From: Camelus bactrianus
Taxonomy: Eukaryota; Chordata; Mammalia; Artiodactyla; Camelidae
Direction of reading: 5' to 3'
DNA length: 64,000 nt
Assembly: GCF_048773025.1 (NCBI RefSeq)
Contig: NW_027413959.1
Span: 6,944,001 to 7,008,000 of the forward strand
The translations under genes and the position numbers were made by a program. Within the stretch, counting starts at the first letter, position 1; each line of letters starts with the position of its first letter. The notes below the pieces were generated by a model. It saw only the letters and a program-made list of their open reading frames with translations, made no database searches and was not told the origin of the DNA. Positions 1 through 10,345 of the stretch are shown here, one piece after another.

Positions 1-2790
1 ATCGGAAAGTTCTAGTTCCAACTCTGTTTAACAGTGAAATTGCAGGAACTTCAAACTGGCCTTAGGAAGCAGACTGAGAAAGCAGAGAAAAAGTGTCTCC
101 TGCAACCCGTTCCCTTGGTGCTAGATGAACGAACGTCTCTCCACTTGCTCAGTTCTGAGAGATAAGTGTGTGTGAAAGCCGTCCTTCACCTAGCTTGTTT
201 TGAACACAAAGTTTCTTTTCAGTTGCAAACTCCATTCCATATATATATATGGGGAGGTACTAGCTCCAACTCGGTTTTACAGTGAAAACTGCAGGAACTT
301 CTAACCGGCACTAGGAAACAGAATGAGAAAGCAGAGAAAAAGTGTCTCCTGCTACCCGTTCCCTTGGTGCTAGATGAACGAACGTCTCTGTACATGCTCA
401 TTTCTGAGAGATAAGTGTGTGTGAAAGCCGTCCTTCACCTAGCTTGTTGGGAACACAAAGATTCTTTTCAGTTGCAAATTCCACTCCATACATATATATC
501 GGAAAGTTCTAGTTCCAACTCTGTTTAACAGTCAAATTGCAGGAACTTCAAACTGGCACTAGGAAACAGACTGGGAAAGCAGAGAAAAAGTGTCTCCTGC
601 AACCCGTTCCCTTGGTGCTAGATGAACGAACGTCTCTCCACTTGCTCAGTTCTGAGAGATAAGTGTGTGTGAAAGCCGTCCTTCACCTAGCTTGTTGGGA
701 ACACAAAGTTTCTTTTCAGTTGCAAACTCCATTCCATACATATATATGGGGAGGTACTAGCTCCATGTCGTTTTTACAGTGAAAACTGTAGGAACTTCAA
801 ACCGGCACTAGGAAACAGACTGAGAAAGCAGAGAAAAGTGTCTCCTGCAAACCGTTCCCTTGGTGCTAGATGAACGAACGTCTCTGTACATGCTCATTTC
901 TGAGAGATAAGTGTGTGTGAAAGCCGTCCTTCACCTAGCTTGTTGGGAACACAAAGATTCTTTTCAGTTGCAAATTCCACTCCATACATATATATCGGAA
1001 AGTTCTAGTTCCAACTCTGTTTAACAGTCAAATTGCAGGAACTTCAAACTGGCACTAGGAAACAGACTGGGAAAGCAGAGAAAAAGTGTCTCCTGCAACC
1101 CGTTCCCTTGGTGCTAGATGAACGAACGTCTCTCCACTTGCTCAGTTCTGAGAGATAAGTGTGTGTGAAAGCCGTCCTTCACCTAGCTTGTTTTGAACAC
1201 AAAGTTTCTTTTCAGTTGCAAACTCCATTCCATATATATATATGGGGAAGTACTAGCTCCAACTCTGTTTTACAGTGAAAACTGCAGGAACTTCTAACCG
1301 GCAATAGGAAACAGACTGAGAAAGCAGAGTAAAATGTCTCCTGAATCCGTTCCCTTGGTGCTAGATGAACGAACGTCTCTCCCCTTGCTCAGTTCTGAGA
1401 GATATGTGTGTGTGAAAGCCGTCCTTCACCTAGCTTGTTGGGAACACAAAGTTTCTTTTCAGTTGCAAACTCCATTCCATACATATATATGGGGAGGTAC
1501 TAGCTCCATGTCGGTTTTACAGTGAAAACTGCAGGAACTTCAAACCGGCACTAGGAAACAGACTGAGAAAGCAGAGAAAAAGTGTCTCCTGCAACCCGTT
1601 CCCTTGGTGCTAGATGAACGAACGTCTCTCCACTTGCTCAGTTCTGAGGGATAAGTGTGTGTGAAAGTCGTCCTTCACCTAGCTTGTTGGGAACACAAAG
1701 TTTCTTTTCAGTTGCAAACTCCATTCCATCCATATATATGGGGAGGTACAATCTTCAACTCGGTTTTACAGAGAAAACTGCAGGAACTTCAAACCGGCAC
1801 TAGGAAACAGACTGAGAACGCCGGGAAAAAGAGTCTATTGCAACCCGTTCCCTTGGTGCTAGATGAACGAACCTCTCTCCACTTGCTCAGTTCTGAGAGA
1901 TAATTGTGTGAGAAAGCCGTCCTTCACCTAGCTTGTTGGGAACACATATATTCTATTCAGTAGCAAACTCCACTCCATACATATAAATGGGGAGGTACTA
2001 GCTCCAACTCGGTTTTACAGTGAAAACTGCAGGAACTTCAAACCGGCACTAGGAAACAGACTGAGAAAGCAGAGAAAAAGTGTCTCCTGCAACCCGTTCC
2101 CTTAGTGGTAGATGAACGAACGTCTCTCCACTTGCTCAGTTCTGAGAGATAAGTGTGTGTGAAAGCCGTCCTTCACCTAGCTTGTTGGGAACACAAAGTT
2201 TCTTTTCAGTAACAAACTCCACTCCATGCATATATATGGGGAGTTACTAGCTCCAAATCTGTTTTACAGTGAAAACTGCAGGAACTTCAAACCGCCACTA
2301 GGAAACAGACTGAGAAACCAGAGAAAAAGTGTCTCCTGCAACCCGTTCCCTTGGTGCTAGATGAACGAACGTCTCTCCACTTGCTCAGTTCTGAGAGATA
2401 TTTGTGTGTGAAAGCCGTCCTTCACCTAGCTTGTTGGGAACACAAAGTTTCTTTTCAGTTGCAAACTCCAATCCATACATATGTATGGGGTGGTACTCGC
2501 TCCAAGTCGGTTTTACAGTGAAAACTGCAGGAACTTCAAACCGGCACTAGGAAACAGACTGAGAAAGCAGAGAAGAAGTGTCTCCTGCAACCCGTTCCCT
2601 TGGTGCTAGATGAACGAAAGTCTCTCCACTTGGTCAGTTCTGAGAGATAAGTGTGTGTGAAAGCCGTCCTTCACCTAGCTTGTTGGGAACACAAAATTTC
2701 TTTTCAGTTGTAACTCCACTCCATACATATATGTGGGGATGTACTAGCTCCAACTCGGTTTTACAGTGAAAACTGCAAGAACTTCAAACC
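1..2790 (+). repeat. Homogeneous satellite array, ~248-bp monomer (left edge open)
   Basis: About eleven head-to-tail monomers. The block 'ggggaggtactagctcc' (or its 'cggaaagttctagttcc' variant) recurs at 4, 251, 501, 748, 997, 1244, 1491, 1740, 1989, 2238, 2487 and 2735, giving periods of 247-250 bp. Neighbouring monomers differ at only a few percent of sites by eye. Shared landmarks are 'cttggtgctagatgaacg', 'ccgtccttcacctagcttg' and a short 'catatatat' tract just before each monomer boundary. The array runs off the left edge, so its full size is unknown. I do not recognise the family. Open frames of 60-82 codons inside it arise because many monomers are 249 bp, a multiple of three; they show no start, splice or domain logic and are not genes. 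Confidence 0.96.
4..1739 (+). repeat. Higher-order repeat within the satellite (alternating A/B monomers)
   Basis: Two monomer types alternate. Type A (4, 501, 997) opens 'cggaaagttctagttcc' and continues 'tgtttaacagt'. Type B (251, 748, 1244) opens 'ggggaggtactagctcc' and continues 'ggttttacagt'. The dimer period is about 496 bp. Finer variants suggest a four-monomer unit of about 993 bp: A at 4 and A at 997 share 'cttgttttgaacac', whereas A at 501 has 'cttgttgggaacac'. The monomer at 1244 begins like the B at 251 ('aacttctaaccgg') and ends like the A at 501 ('ttgctcagttctgag', 'gcaaactccattcc'). That fits loss of one monomer length from the second copy. Confidence 0.72.
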
Positions 2791-4826
2791 AGCACTAGGA
2801 ACCCGACTAAGAATCCATTATAAGTCTTTCTACTGAACCCACTCCCTTTGTTAGTTGAACAAATGTCTCTCTATATGTTGAATATTGAGTGTTAATTTTT
2901 TGGTAAGTCTTCAATGTTCTAAATTGTTTAGAACACATTTTTTTTCTGTTGTTATCTGCCCTACATACATATATATGCTGATTACTAGCTCCAACTCAGC
3001 TTTACAGAAAAACTTCATGATATTTGCCCGGATCTAGGATAAGATACTGATAAACCAGAGTAATTTTTTCTACTTCAGTCCATTCCATTTATACTGGATA
3101 ATAGAACTTCTCTTCTCATTCTCAATTCTGACAGATAAATATTTGTGCATGGCATCAGAAAGCTTAATTGTTGGAAAAACCGTTTCTTTTCAGTGGGTAA
3201 ATACACTACATGCATATATATGGGAAAGTACTAGCTCCAAGTCGATTTTACAGTGAAAACTGCGTGAACTTCAAAGTGTCACTCTGAATCATACTGTGAG
3301 TCCAGGGTATGTGATTCTATTTCAACCCTTTTCCTTTTTATATATGAACGAACTTCTCTCCACTTGCACAATTCTGAGTGTTAAATGTGTGTGAAAGTCT
3401 TCAATTAAATTTCTTGGGAACACACAGTTTCTTATGAGTGGTTTAATTCACTACATTTGTATAAATGTGGAGATACTAGTTACAACTCGTATTTACAATG
3501 AAAACTGCATGAACTTCAAACCAGCACTAGGAAGCATAGTCAGAATCCAGTGTAGGTGTTTCTCCTGCACACCATTCCCTTTACGCTAGACAAATGAATA
3601 TCTCTCCACATTCTCAATATTCAAAACTGAATGAGTGTTGAAGCCATCCTTCATCTACCTTGTTGATAACCCAGAGTTTCAGTCCAATGGAAATTACTTT
3701 TCTTTCATATATATAGGAACTTTCTAGCATGGACTCGGTTTTATACTGTAAACTTCTTTTATTTGAAACCGGCTTTGAGAAACATGCTGACAACTCATAG
3801 AATCTGTTTCTGTATATCACTTAACCTTCAATGCTGGATGAAAAAACTCCTCTCCACAGGCTTACTTCTGACATCTGAATTTGTTTTGGAGACGACCTTC
3901 ACTTAACTTGTTTGAATACCAGAGGTTCTGTTGTAGGGGAACTAAGCTACTTACGTATCTAAGGGCAGGCGCTCACTCCAACGTGGTTTTCCACACTAAA
4001 TCGCTTTTACATTGAAAACGGCGTTAGGAAACATGCTGAAATTTTAGAGAATGTGTGTCTGTAATACCTCTGCATTTTATTCTGCATGAAGGAACTCCTC
4101 TCAACATGCTCAATTTTCATAACTCTATGAGTTTGGAAGCTTTAATTCACCTAGCTTGTTGGAAACCCAGAGTTTCAGTCCAAGGCAAACTAAGCTGCTT
4201 CCATATATATCGGGACGTAATAGTACTAACTCAATTTTAAACTGCAAATCGCCTTTACTTGAAATCGGCTTTGAGAAACATGCTGAGAAATCAGAGTAAT
4301 TATTTCTGTATGTCACTTAACCTTCAATGCTGGATGAAAGAACGTCTCTCCACAAGCTCAATTCTGATATCTGAGTTTGTGTTGGAGCCGTCCTTCAGCT
4401 AACTTGTTGGAAATCCATAGTTTCTGGTACAGGGGAACTACGCTACTTACATTTGTAAGGGGGGGCTTTCGCTCCAACTTCGTTTTCCAGATCAAACCGC
4501 TTTTACATTGAAACCGGCATAAGAAACACGGTCAGAAATCAGAGAATGTGTGTCTAGAAGTCCCTCTGCCTTTTATGCTGGATGAAGGAACGCCTCTCCA
4601 CATGCTCAATTTTCAGGAATATAGGAGTGTGGAAGCCACCTTTCACCTAGCTTGTTGGAAACCCAGATTTTCAGTCCAAGGTAAACTTCGCTGCTTTCAT
4701 ATATATGGGGACGTACTAGCACGAACTCAGTTTTTCACTGCAAACCGCTTTTACTTGAAACCGGGTTTAAGAAATATACTGAGAAATCAGAGAACGTGTT
4801 TGTACATCTCACTCTGCCTTTTATGT
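2790..4826 (+). repeat. Diverged satellite, forward orientation
   Basis: The same monomer continues, with boundaries near 2977, 3222, 3468 and 3716, but mismatches rise sharply right after about 2790. From about 3.8 kb two diverged types alternate. Type X carries 'ccttcaatgctggatga' (about 3825 and 4320). Type Y carries 'cattttattctgcatg' at about 4070 or 'gccttttatgctggatga' at about 4567. The X/Y dimer is about 495 bp. A Y-type start at about 4813 is cut short at the inversion. Greater divergence away from the array core is the usual pattern at a satellite edge. Confidence 0.9.
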
Positions 4827-4860
4827 TTACTGTGAAACGGTGGTTTGAAAGAAAAATCAC
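4815..4860. other. Satellite orientation switch (inversion junction)
   Basis: Left of here the landmark 'ctctgccttttatg' reads on the plus strand. A few bases further on the sequence aligns with the reverse complement of the monomer: 'ctttgatatgtaaattggg' and 'gttttccaacaggttagg' match the minus-strand versions 'ttacatttgtaagtagctt' and 'gcttccaacaagtaagg' found downstream. The two halves are therefore head to head. The exact breakpoint cannot be placed closer than about 30 bases, because the flanking monomers are diverged. Confidence 0.85.
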
Positions 4861-7460
4861 TTTGCTTTGGTAAACTGTTTTGAATCGAGTTCCTCCGCTT
4901 TGATATGTAAATTGGGTAGTTCCCGTTTTCCAGAAGCTCTGGTTTTCCAACAGGTTAGGAGAAGGACGTCTCCAACACAAATTCAAGTGTCAGAAGTGAT
5001 CTTGTGGAAAGGCGTTCTTTCATCCAGCATTGAAGGTTAAGTTACATACAGAAATACTTACTCTGAATTCTCAGCATGTTTCCTAATGCCAGTTTCTAAG
5101 GAAGAGTGGTTTGCTGTGGAAAACCACTTTGGAGCGAGAGCCTCTGCTTAGATATGTAAGCAGCGTAGTTCCCCTAGACCAGAAACCCTTGTTTTCAAAG
5201 AAGTTATCTGAATGGCTCCAACTCACATTTAGATGTCAGAAGTGAGCATGTTGGGAGGCGTTCCTTCTTCCACCATTGAAGGTTAAGTGACATACTGAAA
5301 CACTCACTCTGATTTCTTAGCATGTTTCTGAAATCCGTTTCAAGTAAAAACGTCTTGCAGTGGAAATGAGAGTTGGTGCTAGTTCGTTCGCATATATATG
5401 AAAGCAGCGTTGTTTCCCTAGTCCAGAAACTGTTGGTTCCCAACGAGCTAGGTGAAGGACGGCTTCCATACATATACAGGTTTGAAAATAGAGCATGTGT
5501 AGAGGCCTTATTTCACCCAGCATAAAAGGCAGAGTGACATATAGAAACACATTCTCTGATTTCTCAGCATGTTTACTAACGCCGATTTCAAAGTAAAAGT
5601 AGTTAGCTGTGGAAATCCACGTTGAAGCGAGTGCCTCCCCTTAGACATGTTAGTAGCGTAGTTCCCCTAGACCAGAAACAATGGGTTTACTGCAAGTTAG
5701 GTGAAGGACAGTTCCAACACACATTCAGCTGTCAGACGTGAGCATGTGGAGATGCGTTCTTTCATCCAGCATTGAAGGTAAAGTGACATACAGAAACATT
5801 TACTCTGATTTCTCAGAATGTTTCGCAAAGCCGGTTTCAAGTAAAAGCGGTTTGCATAGGAAAACCGAGTTGGTGTTAGTACATTGCCATATATATGAAA
5901 GCAGCGTAGTTTCCCTAGTCCAGAAATTCTGGGTTCCCAACAAGCTTGGTGAAGGACGGCCTCCACACTTATACAGATCTGAAAATAGAGCATGTGGAGT
6001 GATGTTCTTTCATCCAGCATAAAAGGCAGAGTGACATGTAGAAACACATTCTCTGATTTCTCAGCATGTTTACTAACGCCGATTTAAAAGTAAAAGCTGT
6101 TTGTGTGGAAAACTGCATTGGAGAGAGTGCCTCCCCTTAGATATGTAAGCAGCGTAGTACCCCTAGACCAGAAAATCTTGTTTTCCAACATTTTAAGTGA
6201 AGGACGTCTCCAACACTCATCCAGCTGTCATAAGTGAGCATGTGGAGAGGCGTTCTTTCATCCTGCATTGAAGGTTAAGTGACATACTGAAACACTATCT
6301 CTGATTTCTCAGCATGTTTCTCAAAGCCGGTTTCAAGTAAAGCGGTTTGCAGTGGAAATGAGGGTTGGTGCTAGGACGTCCCCAAATATAAGAAAGCAGC
6401 GTAGTTCCCCTAGTCCTGAAACTATGGTTCCCAACAAATAGGTGAAAGAAGCTTCCATACATATACAGATTTGAAAATAGAGCATTTGGAGTGGCGTTCT
6501 TTCATCCATCATAAAAGGCAGAGTGACATGTAGAAACACATTCTCTGATTTCTCAGCGTGTTTACTAACGCTGGTTTCAAAGTAAAAGTGGTTTGCTTAG
6601 GAAAACCGCGTTGGAACGACTGCCTCCGGTTACATTTGTAAGTAGCTTAGTTCCCCTAGACCAGAAACTCTGGGCTTCCAACAAGTAAGGTGAAGGACAC
6701 CTCCAACACACATTCAAATGTCAGAAGTTATCATGTGGAGAGGCGTTCTTTCGTCCAGCATTGACGGTTAAGTGACATACAGAAACACTTACTCTGATTT
6801 CTCAGGGTTTTTTTCAGAGCCGGTTGCAAGTAAACATGGTTTGCAGTGAAAAACCGTTTTGGTACTAATGCATCCCCATAGATATGTATGTAGCGTAGTT
6901 TCCCTACCCCAGAAACTGTGGGTTCCCAATTAGCTAGTTGAAGGACAGCTTCCAAACTCATACATTATCTAAAAATTGAGCATGTGTTGTGGAGTTCTTT
7001 CATACAGCATAAAAGGTGGAGTGACATATAGAAACACTAACTCTGATTTCTCAGCATGATTCTGAAAGCTGGTTTCAAGTAAAAGCTCTTTGGAATGGAA
7101 AAGCCAACTGGAGCTTATGCCTCACCTTATATAAGTAAGTACCGTAATTCCCCGAGACCAGAAACTGGGTTCTCAAAAACCTAGGTGAAAGTTGGCTTCC
7201 ACTCACATATGTTTCCAAAATGGAACAAGTGTAGAAGAATTCCTTTGTCTCACCTAAACAGCAAGGCTAAATCTCAAGCACTTACCATGATTTCTCTGCA
7301 TGTTTACTTGAGTAGATTTAAAGCTAAAAGCATTTTTCGCTCAGATACCTAGTTAGAGCTTATTCCTGCTGTTATATATATCGGTCGGGCAGTGCCCCAA
7401 CACCACAATTCTGTTTTCCAGCAGTGTTGGTGAAGGGTGGCTTCCACACATATTCGGTTT
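4850..7460 (-). repeat. Diverged satellite, inverted arm
   Basis: Minus-strand monomers of the same satellite. Reverse-complement landmarks alternate regularly: 'cattgaaggttaagt' (type X) at 5031, 5274, 5770, 6266 and 6759, and 'cataaaaggcagagtgac' (type Y) at 5520, 6018, 6510 and 7008. From 5274 on this gives four X/Y dimers of about 495 bp. The last units (7020-7460) are heavily decayed, and the repeat fades into single-copy sequence near 'gtgaagggtggcttcc'. The longest open frame, 116 codons at 5697-6047, spans monomer boundaries and has no protein features. Confidence 0.9.
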
Positions 7461-8044
7461 TCTCTCATCCTCACTCTTCTGCTTAGACATCAATGCAGGT
7501 TGTGTATTGTGGAAGCCAAGGAAATTTTTTTTCATTTAGGATCAACCTCGGAGAAAACTGAGACCTGCTTCTGCTTCTTTTCCCTGCTAGATTTCCTCTT
7601 GGTGCATTACCAATCCTCAAGAGTGAGTTCCTTTAACCAAGTAATTATTTCAAAAAAATGAGCAGGTTTCCATATGGCCATTACTTCTTTTATATTCTTG
7701 CTTTTTAATACCTCTCTTCCATCTCTTTATCTCCAGGTGTCTTATTTCTATGTCCTTTGGTTTGGGCTGATGGCTAATCAGCATTAGTGTAGAAATTGTT
7801 GCTTGATATTACTGATCTATATTCTTTCCATGGATATTTGATTTATCATTGGAATTTAGGGAAGATAGTTTCTTTAAAAAATCTCTGGTAAGTAACTTGC
7901 GGAGGACCCTGATTCTGTTGGTCTAGAACTATAATGCTTAATTTCTGAATAAGTGATACTTTCACAGAGCTCAAAATTCCAAAGGTTTGCGTGTCACCTC
8001 TGTCCCGAAGACTTTCAAACTTTTCTTTGGGGGCACTCAGAACT

Positions 8045-8104
<60 letters not shown>

Positions 8105-9240
8105 CCTTCTGGACTTAGTTTAGCCTGAAATGAGCAAAGGCAAGTACCCCCCATTTTACACAATCAATAGACGACTTTCACAATTTGATACCTTTTAAAA
8201 ATATATGAACTGTAATGTTGTAGAATTTTACAAGAGGCAGTGACCTTCAGGACTGTCAGCAATGGAGGCAGAACAGTTGGAGGGACAGCAGGTGCTCGTG
8301 CTCAGTGGCTGAAGTCACACAACATCCACGGCCACCTCTGGTTAATCTTATAGAGTGGGTGCTGTCTGCAGGCTTTCAGGGCTGTGCCCCCTCCCCACCA
8401 AACATATATATTAGGAAAAGTGGTGAGCCTCAGTATGAGAAACAATAAAGAATTAGTAGGGGAAATTGAGTTTATTGTTTTTAAAAGAAAAATTAACATC
8501 CAGGTAGTTTAATTTCAGCTCCTAATAGACTGATGTGTTGACATTCACAAGGATGCGTAAACACCTGCAAGATCATGGGGCAGGACCGGAGACTCTGAAG
8601 CAGCAATCACCACACACAACTTCCACTGCTGTCCTTGACAGCCTTATAGAATTACTTGATTAAGAAAAGGCCATAGATTTTAAATATCATCATTTTGAGA
8701 AACCAGTACTTTTGAAATCTTATATACTAATGTAACTAAATTGGATAAAGAAATGTTAAATGTGTAATAAAGCATCCAAAGAGGTAATGATTACTGAAAA
8801 CACCACAAATTGAAGAGGACCACAGCATAATGTGCATATATATTTTAATGATCTGGAAGAATCAGCTCAGCAGTCTATTCGAGACATCTAGAGATGATGT
8901 CAAAAGTGGGTGTCCTTGGATAGCTTTTTGTGAATGTTAGAGTGAAGTCAGGGTCAGGTACACAAAATTAGTTTAAAAACAAAAGGTGAACCAGATTTCT
9001 TTTCAAAAATCTATTGTGTCTTGTTAGAAATCATCAAATCCAGTGTCAAGGGAAGGAAAAAAAAAACCTAGTGACCACGTGACTGTTTCAGGAGCTGGTA
9101 GTAAAATGACAGTTGACAATTGTGTAAATTAGATATGATCTTGATGTCCAACTGACCCAAAGATTTTTAGTCCATGTGCCAATAATATATCAAGGAATAA
9201 ATAGTGATATATGTTTTATCAGCTCTGTTATCCCCCCTTC
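7460..9240. other. Single-copy flank of the satellite; no gene seen
   Basis: First unique DNA after the satellite. AT-rich, with no coding pattern, splice-flanked open frame or repeat family that I recognise, apart from the GT microsatellite listed separately. Confidence 0.6.
8047..8104. repeat. (GT)n microsatellite
   Basis: About 29 GT units with one internal 'gtttgt' interruption, ending at 'gtgtgtccttctgg'. A length-variable locus would be expected here. Confidence 0.98.
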
Positions 9241-9263
9241 AAGCCTGCATTTTGATTGGGAAA

Positions 9264-9729
9264 CTAAGAACTTCTACTGCAGGGAGGGGGATTTTCAAAA
9301 ATGGAGTGTCCCCCAACCGAGAAAATTAAGAAAATGTAGCCATACACTGTAGAGACACAGGGAGATCTGTTGAGCCAGATGACACTTGCTTTACTGTCAA
9401 CTAGTGGAGGTGCAGCTTTTTGAAGACTTGGGTACCACGTTGCTGCCTTTCTCAAGGTATTGCCGACGGCTCTTGAGAAGCGATGAAGTGAGGCCAAGGA
9501 ATTAGCCTCCGAATGCCCTTTGCCATGGATGTTGTCTCTATTCGCCACTTTTAAGCTTTAGCTTAGACAAGTTGCCGTGTCTTGCCAAGTGAGCTAAATA
9601 CAGTAAGTACATCTTGAAGCACACGACTCTTTCCTCCTCACTGCAGCAGAGGTCCTCTGCATTGGAGCATCCTGAGATGTCATCAATGTCATTTTTTATG
9701 TTCGGAATCAGTAAGGATGCTATGTCCAC
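9264..9729 (-). pseudogene. Possible old coding remnant (two adjoining minus-strand frames)
   Basis: Two consecutive minus-strand open stretches nearly abut. One of 63 codons (9538-9729) reads like ordinary soluble protein, with acidic runs ('NDIDDISGCSNAEDLCC', 'SEEERVVCFKMYLLYLAHL') and a basic end ('SKLKLKSG'). One of 94 codons (9264-9548) follows in a different frame. The composition of the first looks more protein-like than neighbouring random frames. I could not identify a family, see no clear splice sites, and cannot rule out chance. If real, it is a decayed, probably processed, gene fragment. Confidence 0.25.
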
Positions 9730-10215
9730 ATGGATGAGGAGGGTAAGATTTCATTCTCTAAAGTGACAATGATGGGTTGACCTTTTCACTTAAAGGGTCT
9801 GACATCAACAAATGCGTGTCTGTTCTGGACCAAGAAGAAACAAGTGTTTGAAAAAGAATAGCTTGAAAGGTCAGTGGGACATGACAGGCATCTTCTTCAT
9901 GTCCTCAAGTTCGGGTATCCAACATGGTTTTCCTATCCTGAGTGATACTGACAATTTGCCGTGCTCTGTGCCACATGTATACCAAAGGCTTTCCTAAATA
10001 AAATATCTAGAAATGGTAACATTCTTGATATGTGTTAAACCGGGGGATGTGAAGGATTTAAAATTAGTCCCTAATGTGCATTGATTTTTTTTAAAGACAT
10101 CAATTTTATAGAAACTTTTGAAGAATTAAAGTGACAGAAAATTACAAAGCACCTTTTCCTTCTGGTAAGAAAGGGTTCTGTATTCCTTTATTGATGAATG
10201 TAACATAGAATCAGT
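9730..10215. other. Unassigned single-copy DNA
   Basis: No gene, RNA gene or repeat recognised. The short open frame at 9812-9997 has no supporting features. Confidence 0.5.
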
Positions 10216-10219
10216 ACTA

Positions 10220-10345
10220 ATATTGTTTGTATTGTACTTAGTGTTTACAGAGTGATTCACAGATATTCTCCTATTTCATCTGTGCAATGACCTCTGGAAG
10301 ATAAGATTTCCTAGTTATGCTTTTTAATGTCTATTTTTAACTCTG
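10220..10345 (-). repeat. MIR SINE fragment
   Basis: 'cacagatattctcctatttc' followed by 'gcaatgacctctggaagataag' follows the MIR core read on the minus strand (order: cattatctcatttaatcc, acaaccctatgaggtag). Old and diverged. Confidence 0.55.

Noticed and set aside
1-2790. CENP-B box in the satellite monomer
   Set aside because: The only nearby TTCG-containing word (reverse strand, 'acgttcgttcatctag') lacks the spaced A and the CGGG of the box. No monomer variant that I read fits the motif.
219-6961. Many open frames of 60-116 codons in the satellite
   Set aside because: They repeat with the monomer, arise because 249 is divisible by three, and occur on both strands without protein features.
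1-7460. CRISPR-like or minisatellite array
   Set aside because: The units are contiguous, without unique spacers, and the surrounding DNA is mammalian.
8047-8104. GT run as a telomere-like repeat
   Set aside because: It is a plain dinucleotide microsatellite. No TTAGGG arrays are present.
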